Translations under genes and position numbers: made by a program
The notes under the pieces: generated by a model
Databases searched by the model: none
What the model saw: the letters and a program-made list of their open reading frames with translations, nothing else
Told to the model about the DNA's origin: nothing
Origin: Patiria pectinifera
Taxonomy: Eukaryota > Echinodermata > Asteroidea > Valvatida > Asterinidae
DNA length: 64,000 nt
NCBI GenBank assembly: GCA_029964075.1
Contig: CM057135.1
Span: 4,821,001-4,885,000 of the forward strand
Reading direction: 5' to 3'
Shown: one piece after another, positions 31,223 through 43,899 of the stretch
Layout of the letters: every line of letters begins with the position of its first letter
How positions within the stretch are numbered: the first letter of the stretch is position 1

Positions 31223-32080
31223 TCAAGGCCCAAGGTTAGTTTCGGCAGTTGGGATGAATTTCTTGCCATTGAGGTACAGATGGCCATCTCTGAATACTGG
31301 TCTTTGACCATTGTTGTATGCCCTTTTCATCAGGTGTCGGAGAGATCTTTTGTAGGCTACATCGGCAGCTGGTAAGTCCGGTCTCATGAAAATTCCGGTG
31401 CCAGCAAGGGCCGCTTTCGCATTCATCAGTGCGACTTGCCTTTCTGGTCGATATAGGAATTTAGCCAGAATATGCCTGGGTTTTGTCAGCTGCTGATTTA
31501 GGAGGAGTGCCGGATCGGTGCGCGTTTTCGATTTCTACAGAGTCCATGTCGAAGTGATCAGTAAGAATTTGTTTCACTTTGTCGTACGGAAACTCAGTGA
31601 TTTCAGATTTGGACTCAGGAATGCCACCAAACCTAAGGTTATAGCTTCGTGAGTATCTCTCAAGTCGTAGGGTAGCTTCCTCGGCGCTGGCTAGTTTTTT
31701 TTCTCAGCGGTTTTGATCTTGGCAGCCAACTCTGAGATCCCATCCATCATGGTCTTACTTTTGGACTCTATCTCGTCGATTGATTTAGAGGCGAATTTAA
31801 TAGAATCTTCCATCTCTTTCTGCTTACTTTCCATTGTCGCCAGCCTGGATAGCAGGGATTCCTGGTTCATGATGACTTTGTCCAGCTTGGCATGCAAGTC
31901 AGATGCCATTGACTGCATTTCTTGCCGGAGATCCAAAATGGCACCATCTGTTGCCTGGTTGGGGTTTGACCCTTGGCACGGCGACTGGTCACCTGACACT
32001 CCTGGCGCGGTGGTAGGTGATTCATCCGATGGTGAGATTGGAGTTTTCTTTTCGGTCTTCCTTGGCATTGCAGATGGCAA
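31223..32080 (-). pseudogene. LINE ORF1: coiled coil and RNA-binding domain, frameshifted
   Basis: 32,080-31,691 encodes a Ser/Pro/Thr-rich start followed by a long heptad-like helix (residues ~45-128, e.g. LRQEMQSMASDLHAKLDK and SLLSRLATMESKQKEMED). After a frameshift near 31,700 the DNA encodes YNLRFGGIPESK and later, in 31,426-31,223, MNAKAALAGTGIFMRPDLP, typical of RRM/CTD parts of LINE ORF1 proteins. ORF1p coats the LINE RNA. It lies ~150 bp upstream of ORF2. Confidence 0.75.
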
Positions 32081-32199
32081 TCAAGGGATCTGATTGACCA
32101 GAAGGACTCAGGCAGAATTCCCAAGGTAGAAATCCGACTTCAGGAAGAGATGGAAGAAGATTAACAGGATTTTTGATGCTGGTTTCCAGGAGTCATTGT

Positions 32200-32620
32200 G
32201 GATCACGTCCTCACGTCATCACGCCCTCAACGTAGTGTGTGATGTGTGTGTGGATATTTGCTGCATTCAAAGACAGACTGGTCCCCACATGTGTGTATTA
32301 GCTGCATTCCAAGACAGACTGGTCCCCACAGACACTGTGATGTGTGTATGGATATTTACTGCTGTCAAAGACAGACTGGTCCCCACAGACAATGTGATGT
32401 GTGTGTGGATATTTGCTGCATTCAAAGCCAGACGGTCCCCACAGACAATGTGTCTTGTGTATGGATATTTTCTGCATTCAATGGATATTTGCTGCATTCA
32501 AGGACACACTGGTCCCCACAGACACTGTGCTGTGTGTATGGATAGTTGCTGCATTTAAAGACAGACTGGTCCCCACACACACTGATGTATGTGTGTCTGG
32601 ATAGTTGCTGCATTCAATGA
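32200..32620 (+). repeat. 57-bp VNTR, about seven copies
   Basis: Units follow TGGATATTTGCTGCATTCAA, AGACAGACTGGTCCCCACAG and ACACTGTGATGTGTGTA with a ~57-bp period. A lone copy reappears at 32,900-32,970. It begins just beyond the LINE 5' end. Open frames through it are period artefacts. Confidence 0.9.
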
Positions 32621-32970
32621 AAAAATAAATTCAATATTTGCGAACTAGTTGATCAGGTGAATTGACAGATTGTGGCAATTTCTCTTCACCAACAACTTCT
32701 GAGGACATGGCTTCTTCATCTGCATGTAAAACAGAATTAAAATGCATACACTTATTTCATATCTAAATCATGCGAGTAAATTATATTAAATTTCAGCTCT
32801 TCAACAGTTCGGTCCACTTCTCATTGAGTATAAAATTTATCATGTCAAAATTCCAGCTGTCATAAGCCTGCAGAATAAAATAGATCAGCTTCCAATCAAG
32901 ACAGACAAGTCCCCACAGACACTGTGATGTGTGTATGGATATTTGCTGCATTCAAAGACAGACTGGTCCG

Positions 32971-35900
32971 AATGTACACAACTGCTGAAGTAGTGTCAGG
33001 ATACTACAAAGACTATGGAGTGTCGGGAAAATGTTCCAAGTACGGTATTTCCCCCCAAAATTATAAATGTTTCTCAGTCCCAGTCATCATTGTGCACTGA
33101 TTGAGATGATATATGAAGAAGAAAGTAGCGTCAGGTTGCATCATTCTTTGCAGGTTAAGTATGATACAAGTACATGTGCAAACAAAGGGTTCTGGGAACA
33201 ATTCTACACCTTTTTTTTGCCAGGTTCTGTGTTGGTACGGTCTAATCTAGAAAGTAATATGTTCGGCGCAATCGGTTCATCGCCGTCGCACAGTGGGTCG
33301 ATTCTGTAGATCTCAGTGGTGGCCCCATCGTGCGGCGCAGCATGATCAGCAGATCGCAAACATCGACTGAGCGCACCCAACAATATAATTTGTAAAGCAC
33401 TTAACATGTACTTGTAGAAGTTTTATGGTGCAGAGCTTCCTACTTGATTAATTGGGGTCCCTAAAACAATATTGTGGCTTGGCCGCAATTTTGGCCTGTT
33501 TAGTTACTTTCATTGCAGTGTAAACCAACAGCGCTGTAAATTCATGCACTACCATAAAGTAAATAATACAAAAAAAAACTTACCCACTTCTGGCAATCTG
33601 TTTGATTTTGATTCCTGGGGAAAAATAGAACTACTCTTAAAAACGGAGGGAACACCAAGTTTGCACAGTACATTTGTATTAACAGAATACAGCTAACAAT
33701 ATTTACTACAGCTGAGAATATTGTTAGCTTTATCAATCTGAAATCACATTCAAAATGCACCACCACAGAACTGTCATTTGACAATAAAAATTGGGTGTAC
33801 TAGAGCAAATCCGCAAGTCCGATGCGAAACCGACATTCAAGTACATACGAGCGCAATGAAAAAAAAATAATGTGCACAGTTTTTGCCCTGTTAAAAGATT
33901 TTTTTTTTTTACAATTAAGGGGCCATTGAAAAATTCCTGGCTACGCCACTGGCCCCGGTTGACACATGCACACATTCCCCGTCACTGTAGCGGTCCGCTC
34001 CCGCTTCAGTCCGGCCGCCTCTGCGAAGCTCGTACCGTGCCCACTCGGTTCAGCTAGAATCTTTGGCACACTTGGTTCCCCCAGTTAGTGTTGTGAGACT
34101 CCGACACCGGTGTTGAAACCAAAATAAACCAGTAAAGTCACTGTGTGAAAGCTCTGTTTCGTTATCATAGATAATAAATTCGTTATCATAGATAATAATG
34201 TTGATTCTAATATAAAGTTAATGAACTAATAGGGAATGCAACAATAATTTCAGGAATGCATTGCAGGGCAGCTCTGTCGTACAGCCTTTAACGTTTCACC
34301 ACTTGAAACTTAGAACTGATAGACACATGGATTACAAGATAAGAGAACTGTTCAATTGCCTCATTGATGTTCTCCGAAGTCACCGTGTTAAAATTAGAAA
34401 AAGTTTTAACTATGGAAGGTTGTGAATCTTTTTTTTCAAAACTGAGAGAGGAATTATTGCAGTCATATTTATTTTATCGTCAATGTAAAATTGTGTCTTA
34501 TTTCATTTTGTTCCCGGGTATTTTCTTGTTGTTTCTTTAGTGTGTGTATTTAATGTGAGTGTAGACTTATGTATGTCAACTAGGTTGTTGGTTTGCATTT
34601 TTCTCTCTCGGTTTTGTTTTGTTTTGTTTGAAATAATCTTTTGAGCCCGTTTTGTCATTCATTCCCGTTATTGAGTCTGGTTGTTTGTTTTGTTTGTTTG
34701 TTTGTTGGGTTGTAAGAGTATTTATTTATTAGTTCGTTTTTATATTTTTGTATCTGTCTGGCTTGTCCAATGTTTCACTCTATGATTTTTTTGCTGAGTC
34801 TTGTCTCATCTCCCCGTCTTGTCTCGTCTCGTCTCGTCTCGTCATGTCTCGTCATGTCTCGTCTCGTATGATTTGTACAATTTACTTCTCAATAGTACTT
34901 TAATTTTTATGAATGGAATTTAAATCTGTTTTATTGGCAGTGGTTTGGATAAATGTCTGATGACAATTTTTTTTTTTTACTTTTACATATCCGTGGCAGC
35001 CTGTCCAACTTTTAGCTTTTATTTTATGTTTAAAGATTTAAAATAAAATAATTGAATCAAATAATTAAATAAAGTTTTTAAGTCTTTACAATATTACGCT
35101 GGAGATTTCCCGATCGCAGTACATATGAGAGGCAGCCCAAATAGGCGCGACCTAATCCGGCCAAATTACGATTTGTATACTAGTTTATCTGTAATAATAA
35201 AGAATGTTGGCCCCTGCACTTGAGGGTCTGTATTTGTAGAAGTGAAGGGTCCATGTTCCTGAATTTGGATTTCTGAACAAAACATTTGAATTGAATCTAT
35301 ATTGATATGGAGTGGAAGGAATCTGTTTTTTTTTTTTTCAAAATGGCGATGGGGTGATCATCGTTGGAGGGAAAAATCACTTAAAAGTCATAGGTCAACC
35401 CCCCCCCCCCCCCCCAAAAAAAAGATTCCCAAAAAGGTAAAAAGGATTAATTCAGCTTTCATTTGATGTATGTTTTGATCACCTGTGAGGGTTCAGAGTA
35501 TGTTCCCCGATTTGTTTAAATTGGGGTATTTATATTTGGTGCCTATGGGAATTTATGTATTGGTGTGCATCTTTAAACGGAGTGCTGTAAATTCAGGGAT
35601 CGCATCAACAACTGCTTTTGAATCACACAGTCAGGTTTGTGTACCATACTTTCCCACACATAAACTTTTTATCTGGAAGGCTCATTGAGTACTTACAAAC
35701 ACATTGTTAAATTCAGGCAAACAAAGATGAACTGAAAACAAAAACTGTTCACCTGTCTCTAAGGGAGATTGGGGACTCCGTAATCGTAACGAAGTTCTGT
35801 TCCACTTGGAATATGTTTCGTAGCGAAAAGGCAGTGTCCTTTGAGGAGTACTTTGCAGGAGTACTTTGCAGTTCACCTCTAATCCCAATCCATCATTCAC

Positions 35901-36594
35901 CATTCGGCCTAATCCTTCCACCTTAGTTGCATCCACACTATAATATATGTAAAGACAGATACACATGTAAGCGGATTTTGTGAGAAAACCAAAATATATA
36001 ATGCTGAAACAATAATTAGTTGAACAGGCTCCTAGAGCCATTTACATGCCTATCAAAAACAGCGTAAGGTAGGTCAGATTTGTTGTTTTTTGGGCCAATT
36101 TTTTTGCCGATTGAATGGGACGTTTAATTATATGCAAATTTCAGTCTGTACTATCTCCATTTACACTACAAAAGCTATGGAAAATATGGCCACAAAATGC
36201 GATCAAAACTTGCCTTAATTAAAGTCAAAATATTTATGGTCAATAATTCTTTAAACGATGGAAAATTAAGGTTGAGCACACCACTATGCACAAATGCTAG
36301 CCACGACGGGAAACTCAGCAACACTGTTGGTTTGTCATGCGGTAAGCGTACGTGATGCACTGTGTTTGGCCGACGACGAACCTCGTGTTACGGCAGAAAA
36401 GTCGGGGTAACACGCTGCGCTAAAACTTCAAGTACAAGGGTACTTGTAAACACAATAGAGGTTTCTTCTAAAAAAAAATAATGTAAGTAGGCTGAACAAA
36501 CAAATTACAAGCATTTTTGATGCAAATAGGTTGCTTAAAGGCTTTTGTGAAGACAGAAAATACAACAATTTTTTTTTTTATAATTTATCATTTT
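32971..36594. other. Long stretch without a recognisable gene
   Basis: Only simple repeats are visible: GTTTT runs at ~34,612-34,630, (TTTG)n at ~34,685-34,710, (GTCTC)n at ~34,805-34,865, and a C-run followed by an A-run at ~35,400-35,420. A CCTGGCTACGCCACTG motif at ~33,937-33,952 resembles the end of a common TIR transposon type, but no partner end was found. Short open frames (<120 residues) have no protein-like pattern. Confidence 0.5.
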
Positions 36595-38602
36595 TTTAAC
36601 TTTCTTTTTTTGGCCGACGACTTTAATCTCATAACCACCCATATTAAGTCGCACCAACGTATAATCAACAACATTGTGTCTCGAGCTCAATCGGGAAAAA
36701 ATCCATACCCGATCACCACTTACCTGCCGCCCAACAAATACATTTTCACCTCACCTTGTGATTTCAACCAAGAGGAATCCTATAAACAGCGGTTATGCGA
36801 ATTTTTTTTATTAAAAATGTGTTTTTAGAGCACACTTTGGATGCACATGTAGTGTAGATCTGAGTTGAAGCAGCCGGTCAAAACTGATTGAAGTGTCTGG
36901 AACAGCGGTACGTTATACGCATGACATCGATAACCATGACGTCGCATGAGCCGGCCAATGAAAGTGCAATACGTCATTATGAATATTTATTTTCTCATGA
37001 ATATTTAGTTTATGTCAATGGTACTTCAAATACGTCCAAAGATTGATCATTGCAACAGCGATCGTGCGCAGGCTAGCGGTTAAGAGTCTCGTGTATCAAG
37101 CAAGCGTCCGAGGTTCGAATCTCAATGAAGTGACTGATTGATAAATAGAAATTAAGGAAAGGAGAGGGTGGGAGTAGAGGAGGGAAAGTGGAGGGAATAA
37201 CCATAAAAGATGTAACTTTTGGCGCTAGAAAATTAATTGAAAAAAAATGGCGATCAAGTATGGAATTTTTTTCCCTCAGTGGAAAAACACGCGACACAAT
37301 GTTCCACATTAGGCAGAAAATTATTTCGTATCTTAACAGAATATATTAATCTAAAACCCGTGATGAGTACAAACTAAAGGTGTATTGTAATTACCTACTC
37401 TCTTCACTACATTTCTGCCTGACTGTTCACGACATAACTAAAACTGATCTAAACGCACTCGATCAAAACATCGATAAGTACCTGAAAAAATGGGGAGGAC
37501 TTTCCAAAAGTGCTACCAACTCCCTCCTCCATTCCAACTCTGGATTAGGGATTAAATCACTCACGTTCTTGTACAGAGAATGTCATGCCCTAGCTCATGC
37601 CTCCACAAGAATCAAAGGAGACAATATGGTTAACAAATGTCTAGACTCCAAACTACACCGCGAATCATCCTGGTCTAGAAAATGTTCCATTACTGCCTAT
37701 TCAGAAAACTATCTCCAAAAAGCTCTGAAGGAAATACCGGCCACAGACAATAGCCCGGGAAAACATTTGCACAAACTCAAAACAGTCATCAAATCATCCG
37801 TAGCAAAGGACATCGCTAATACATGGGATCAAAAAAATCAAATCCCTTCCTAAACAAGGCCGTCTCCTAGAACTTATGGAAACGGAAAAATCCAACATCA
37901 CTTGGAAATCAATAATGTATAACTTACCTCAGAAAATTCTTCACTTTTGACTCAATGAAATCATAGATACTCTTACCAGTCAATACTAATCTCTGCCTCT
38001 GGGGTAAGTCAGTTGACCCCGAGTGCACATTTTGCACATCCAAAGAAACATTGTTACACGTCCTCAATTGCTGCCCAGTAATGCTCAATCAAGGCCGTTA
38101 AACCTATCTCCACAACAATGTTTTACAGGAAATCTGTAAATGATAATCCCTGTACAAAATGTACAACAGCTGCTCTTACCGCAAACTGTTTGCCGATCTC
38201 GATGGTAAACACGCTCCTGGCGGCAATACCATCCCGCCATCCATACTACCAACCACACTTAAGCCAGACATTGTCATAACAGACGAACATAACAAAGACA
38301 ACACCATAGTTGAATTAACAGTACCATTCGAAACTAACATAACTAAAAGCCATGACTATAAACTGCAAAAATATGCCAACCTAACACGAGATTTGCGTGA
38401 GATAGGTTTCAACTCCAAACTCATCGCCTTGGAAATAGGAAGTAGAGGCTTCTTAGACGAAAACAATAAAACACAAATCTGCTCCCCATTCAATCTGATG
38501 ACAAAAAACCGAAATACGGCAACTCACCACTCACCTGTCAAAAACAGCACTGGTCTCATCCTTCGTTATCTTCTACTCAAAATACAGCCCCGTTTGGATT
38601 GA
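36595..38602 (+). pseudogene. 3' half of a NeSL/R2-like LINE with restriction-like endonuclease
   Basis: Reverse transcriptase remnant with ADDFNLITTHIKSHQRIINN (~36,610-36,670). An unrelated gap with a SINE (~37,050-37,290) follows. The thumb/connector region HDITKTDLNALDQNIDKYLK resumes from ~37,380. A CCHC knuckle CTFCTSKETLLHVLNC lies at ~38,020-38,070. The restriction-like endonuclease block at 38,159-38,602 has PGGNTIPPSILP, the catalytic-type KPDIVITDEHNK...VELTVPFE and LIALEIGSRGFL. Frameshifts separate the blocks (e.g. near 37,850). The order RT, CCHC, RLE is that of R2/NeSL-type retrotransposons, which cut specific DNA targets with the C-terminal nuclease. The 5' half is missing. 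Confidence 0.85.
37050..37290 (+). mobile_element. tRNA-derived SINE candidate
   Basis: An A-box-like AGGCTAGCGGTTAAGAG (~37,072-37,088) and a B-box-like GAGGTTCGAATCTCA (~37,110-37,125) lie 30-35 bp apart, as in tRNA genes, but the flanks do not close an acceptor stem. A non-tRNA body follows to ~37,290. Its position inside the broken NeSL/R2-like LINE fits an insertion. Confidence 0.5.
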
Positions 38603-39027
38603 TTCTCAAGATTAAGGTATTCTTTCATATCGCCCATCCCACTCATCAATATTCCCTTGACCTAGCCAAGCAATCGTTAGTCCCTGGTTTATGCTTTTCT
38701 TGTTATGCTAAATTATTAATTATTTAATTTGTCAATTCTGCAGACCATTTCTTTTTTGCTTCCATATTAATTTTTAGTTCCTTGCTTCATCGACATTTAG
38801 ACTGTTTCTTTTGATTCATCTTTTATGTTCATGATGTTTTAGGTTCCCTCCATGTCTTTTGGTTGTTGTTGATTTATGATTAATGCATAAAAGACATGAA
38901 TTAATAAAAACTTGCAGATACATTTTTTAGAGTCATGGCCATAAAACAAGGGTCGGTCGGGTAACCAGAATCAGAAGCAACATCTGCCACTTGCTAACTT
39001 TCTTATGGCATCAGATACAAACAGAAC

Positions 39028-40812
39028 TAGAGGTTGTAGGAACAACCACACGGTGCTGAACCATGGATTACCGCAAACTTTGCCACACACATCAACTCAA
39101 AATATGCATGTTTAAAGCCATGTTTGACTTTTCAACATGCCGCCAGAGGGCGCTCTAACATTTGATGACGTCACCTGTAAAATTTTTGTACAGTACTGCC
39201 TAGGCACAAACTCAAATCGTTGAAAGCAAGTTCGCATCTTCTGCCAATTTCAATTAATAAGGCACTTCCGGTTTTGACCGGAAGGAAGGGTCACGTTATT
39301 TTGCACTTAAAACCAAAAAAGACCTTGCAGTATTGTATCGATTGCTATAAAAAACGAAATCAAATCTGTAGCAGTTGATTTTATATTGATTTTCAAAGAT
39401 TAAAAATGGAATATTTATTTGCTTGTAATATGTCACTTGATGACGTCATTGTGACGTCATCGCCAGAAACCTCCAGAGCTATTTTTACTCTGCTATAAAT
39501 AGCCACATCTCGATTATATCTCTCACGGTTGTTTTTTTTAGCAATTGTTTAAGGTTTAAAAATCATTTCTTTATAACTTCCGGTCCGATGACGTCATCCA
39601 TTTTTTTTGGCGCACAGGTCTTTTCTGCATTAAGTTCATCATGTATGTTAGGTTTGAAGCAATTACCGCAAATTTCGCCACATACATCAAGTGATAATGC
39701 GTTTTCGACGTTTTTTAAACTGCCGCTAGACGGCGCTCTAACATTTGATGACGTCACCGTAATTTGTTTGTACAGTACTGCCTAGGCAGACACTCACATC
39801 GTTGAAAGCAACTTCGCATCTTCTGCCAATTTCAAATAATAAGGCACTTCCGGTTTCGAGCGGAAGGAAGGGTCACGTTAAATTAACACTTAATACCAAA
39901 AAATGAAGACCCTGCAATATTGTATCGATTGCCATAAAGAACAAAATCAAATCTGTAGCAGTTGATTTTATATTGATTTACAAAGATTAAATCTAGAAAT
40001 CTTTGATTGCTTGTAATATGATACTTGATCACTTCATTGTGACGTCATTACCAGACACCTCAACAGCTATATTTACTGTGCTGTATACAGCCAAATCTTG
40101 ATTATATCTATCACGGTATATTTTCTAGCAATTTTTCAAGGTTTAAAGGTCTTTTTATTGTAACTTCCGGTCTGATGACGTAATCTTTTTTTTTCGCGCA
40201 CATGTGTTGTCTGGACTATGGTCATCATGTTCATTAATTTTGAAGCGATTACCGCAAACTTCGCCACAGACATCAAGTGAAAATGCGTTTTTGACATTTT
40301 TTAACCTGCCGCTAGAGGGCGCTCCAACACTTCATCGCGTCACCCATTACTTTTTTTGAAAGGTCAATCCAGGCAGACACTTAAATCGTTAAAAACAAGT
40401 TCATATCTTTTTCCACTTTTAAATTGTTAGGCACTTCCGGTTTCGACCGGAAGGAAGGGTCACGTGATTTTACGCGCACAACATAAAATGAAGATATGTA
40501 TTACCATGTCGATTCCCGCAAATTTCAGGTTCCGGTCTCTCACGGTTGATTTTATATGGAATTTCAAAGATTAAATTTATTAAACTTTTGAGTGACGTCA
40601 CGTAACCCATGATGGGTCATGATTACGTTATTGCAAAAAAAAACACATCTGCGGTGGATTGGGCATTCATGTATGACAAATGAAGTTCATATATGTTTCC
40701 ATTTTTCCAAACAGTTCTGGAGAAGGATTTGCTGAGAATATGCTGAGAAGAACAAAAACAGTAAATTCTTACAAAACCAATAGGTGTTGGGCTCAAGGCC
40801 CAACACCTAATA
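39028..40812 (+). mobile_element. HINE-like family 2, copy 1
   Basis: It starts with a small hairpin GGTTGTAGGAACAACC (39,032-39,047) followed by CACGGTGCTG. The core is about three ~590-bp units carrying CCGCTAGAGGGCGCTC, TTTGATGACGTCACC and CACTTCCGGTTTCGACCGGA (the last near 39,265, 39,845 and 40,435). It ends in a hairpin TAGGTGTTGGGC / GCCCAACACCTA at 40,781-40,809. The 5' and 3' ends match copy 2 at 52,506-54,064. No coding region is present. Confidence 0.7.
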
Positions 40813-41079
40813 AAAGTTTCATATACAAAATGTACATCACCGGCTAAGAGTGCATGTTCCTGTTAGTACTTACCATAGAGTTTGGCTCCCTTTTTAAAAA
40901 AAAAAAAAGCATGAAGCTTCTTTCACTTTGGGAATGTAATTGTTCATTTTTTTTACCACAGTGCATTTCTACAAGGTCCCTAAAATGACATACTAAAAGT
41001 CTTAAGAAATCCAGGTGGTGGAAATAATTTTTGCCTAATTTTTGCCATATTTGGAAAGAGTTTACCTCCCTAAGTCGAT

Positions 41080-41460
41080 CGGATATGCATTGGAGACATT
41101 TTCCCCAGGTACCATGTGGCGGCCATCTTGGATTTAAAAATGGCCGCCACAAATGAGGAACGGCCCTGCTGATGCTGATAGCAAATCCCATCCCCCTCCC
41201 ATGTCTTGAACCCTAATTCACGGCAGCAACTTTCTTGGAATGACCTTGGAACTTTCCAACAAGTTTTTAATATCAACAGATTATTCCTACCGGTTCTTCC
41301 TTGCTATTTTCCTAGCCAGAAAACCACTTCTTTTTAAGAAAACACAAGTCTGATAAAAACTTAAATGCATGCTGGCGGCCAAACTCCATTCCATTTAACT
41401 TAACATGTAGTGGCGACATGTATGATTACGCCCCTTCCTACTAAACACATCATCGCTGAG
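41080..41460 (+). repeat. Direct repeat flanking the Penelope-like element (left)
   Basis: Two blocks, B (41,080-41,152, GGATATGCATTGGAGACATT...ATGGCCGCCA) followed by A (41,153-~41,450, AATGAGGAACGGCCCTGCTG...CCTACTAAACACA). The same blocks occur in the same orientation but in the order A-B at 57,726-58,112. Penelope-like elements often carry such permuted, LTR-like direct repeats; the link to the PLE halves is inference. Confidence 0.6.
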
Positions 41461-42229
41461 TCCGCGGAGCAGCAGGAGGGCCTGTTTCCAGCCTCACGGG
41501 GTGGGCGACGCAGATAGTTCATCTATCCAACTTACAAACCAAACGGCTCTTTTCAGAGCCACCAAAACTTCACAAAAGAGATTAGAGCTTTCATGTCTGA
41601 TTAAAAAAAAAATCCTTGTTCTATCCCTTTTACTTTTCTTCTACTTCTTCTCCTACTCTGTTACCATCACTTCTCCTTACCCCTTGCAATCTACAAAAAA
41701 ATTGAAAAGCCTATTCTCCTTTGTTTGAAGAGTCTAAAAAGTACGATAGGACAATCCACTTATCTACTTGCGAGCATTCTTTTGTCACTCAATTCGTTTA
41801 ATTCCTCTCATAAAATAACCAATGCGAGTCTGGAGTAGCCCCTTTCCACAGTATTATAATAAATAAAGATGACGGGCTGCTCCTCACTCCATCCATGTAA
41901 AACATAATGTCAGAAATCTAAATCTACACGCAATGATGGTAATTGAATTAAAGCCAAAACAACTTATCGCTTCCCTCCCCACCTTATGTCAACCTTCTTA
42001 ACCCCCCCCCCCCCCCCGCGCCCGCCCGGCTGCTTCTTTTGCGCTTGATTTCACACGTCTTGCAGTGACTTTGCACCCCGTCTTGCACATGCGCTGTACC
42101 CCTTACCTCGTCCCAGCTCCCACATATAAGTTGCTGGCATGCCACTAAAACCAAAACCACAATTTCCACGCTCTCTTGCAGACCTCATTCAGTCAATACT
42201 TATTGAACACAAGTTTACATTGAGTCTGC

Positions 42230-43219
42230 TTGAGCATGGCGAGGAGACTTAATAAAAGCCAAAAAAATAACAAAACGAATGCAGCCAAGAATAAATCTGT
42301 CCAATCTCGCCAAATAAGCAAAAAGCACAAGAAATGGGCGAAGACGATCTCTCTTGAGCTGAAAGCTAAACAGAGTATGCCCTATGTTAAGAATCTCTCG
42401 GACTCTCAGCTCTCTAACATTGAACTGATTGCTCTAGGCAGGGGTTTGAATTTTATACCCACCCCTAGAAAACCAAAAAGGTCCACCATCCTTCGCCATT
42501 CCCAATCATTTTTCAGAAAAATGAGATTACGTCTAAAAATGGCAGGGAGAGTGAGACCTCCAAATTCGCATCCTTTCAAATTGCCCTCCACTTGGAATCC
42601 CCAACCTACCTTCAACCTTAATCTAGAATCATACATTGAGGGTACTTTGGAGGAATTATCAAAGTTGGAAATAAAAAATGTAAAATCTAACATATCAAAA
42701 GCGGAACGCATCGCTCTGACCGGCCTTAAGCAAAGACGAGACATAGTCATTAAACCATTCGATAAAGGCCGCGGTGTATGTGTTTTCAACAGACAAGACT
42801 ATATACATGAGGGGCTACGACAATTATCAGGCCCACATTATGAAGAGATTGATAGGGATCTGACTGGGGAAACCGCGCAACAGGTCGCTCAAGCCATACG
42901 CAGACTTCACATTGATGGAGTAATATCCAAAAAAACATTTGAGTTTCTCAACCATGACAACCACGACATCAAAACTCTTTGCCTCTACCTCTTACCGAAA
43001 GTTCACAAAGAAGCACCCAAAGAAACGCGGTTTGTGGGGAGGCCTATTATTAGTGGTTGCGGAGGTCCGACGCAATCAACACCATGCAAAAATTCATATT
43101 TCCGCGCGTGGAAACGGTTACCCAAATCAGTATGGAAAACAACCCGTTTTCTTGCCAATTCCGTCCGTCTCCGGCGATCAATTACCTATCCAATTACCAT
43201 TAGTTTACTGGCTAAGTGA
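42230..43219 (+). pseudogene. Penelope-like retroelement, N-terminal half of reverse transcriptase
   Basis: A frame of 329 codons begins MSMARRLNKSQKN. Recognisable Penelope-like RT text: NLSDSQLSNIELIALGRGLN, LNFIPTPRKP, LKQRRDIVIKPFDKGRGVCV and FNRQDYIHEGLRQLSGPHY, then LYLLPKVHKEAPKE and RFVGRPIISGCGGPT (~43,030-43,075). These are the conserved N-terminal region and RT motifs up to the fingers. After about 43,080 the frame no longer resembles the family, so the gene is cut. The matching C-terminal half lies at 55,880-57,051. Confidence 0.85.
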
Positions 43220-43899
43220 GTGCACCCATCGCTCCCTCGATTTACGCACCTATGGAAGCTAAAAATGGAAATCCATGTACAGTTTCCAACGTTTGTTGTG
43301 CTTTTGTAAAGCATGGAAACGTGCTCAAGGACATTCGTTAATTGAGTAGTATATTCAGCCATAATGATGAAAAAAATGTGTGAAATATATCCGTTTAACA
43401 AAGGCTTCCCAATAATACATATCTTTTTTTGATTAATTGAATTATTCCATCCTTTAGTCACCCTGTTCCCCAGCAATAATCCTCCCCTCCAACACCCCCA
43501 ACCCTCAGAAAACACACACATTCTCGACCCTCAATTTAATGACACAATTAAAGAACAACTCATTAAAAACTTTCTGAAGGTGCGTATATATTTTATTCTG
43601 GATCACCTTTCTAACAATATTACAAATAGGTTAAGATCATTAAGGTCTTTGAAAAAACCCACTCCTATTCATTAGTAAAAAAAAAAATATTACAAAAGCA
43701 TCAAAGTATAGATTATTATGCATAATTATTCATTTACAGAAACATATACATGGATGGATATTTAATGTTTGATTTCACAGTCTTTTGTTTGGAACGATTC
43801 GTTTGAGTACCATCTTGGGGAAAAGCTAAAGTATTTCTGTTTTAGTTAGCAACAAAATCTTCCCTTTAAACGATCATCCAAAAGGCTATATTGTTCAAC

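Larger units (their letters stand above)
28190..32170 (-). mobile_element. Near full-length APE-type LINE (CR1/L2/Jockey group), frameshifted
   Basis: On the minus strand this reads 5'-ORF1 (32,080-31,223), ORF2 endonuclease (from ATG 31,069), reverse transcriptase (29,8xx-28,549) and the C-terminal end (28,460-28,197)-3'. Multiple frameshifts and stops make it inactive. About 4 kb agrees with the usual size of the group. The 3' boundary near 28,190 is approximate; no long poly(A) is visible. Confidence 0.85.

Noticed and set aside
33733-33975. Frame containing GQWRSQEFF next to a CAGTGGCGTAGCCAGG-type motif
   Set aside because: The motif resembles a common transposon terminus, but no second end or target duplication was found.
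35682-36041. 119-codon minus-strand frame
   Set aside because: No domain pattern, repeats or conserved composition; consistent with chance in this sequence.
37072-37125. A functional tRNA gene
   Set aside because: A- and B-box-like strings exist but no cloverleaf or acceptor stem closes, so a SINE head is more likely.
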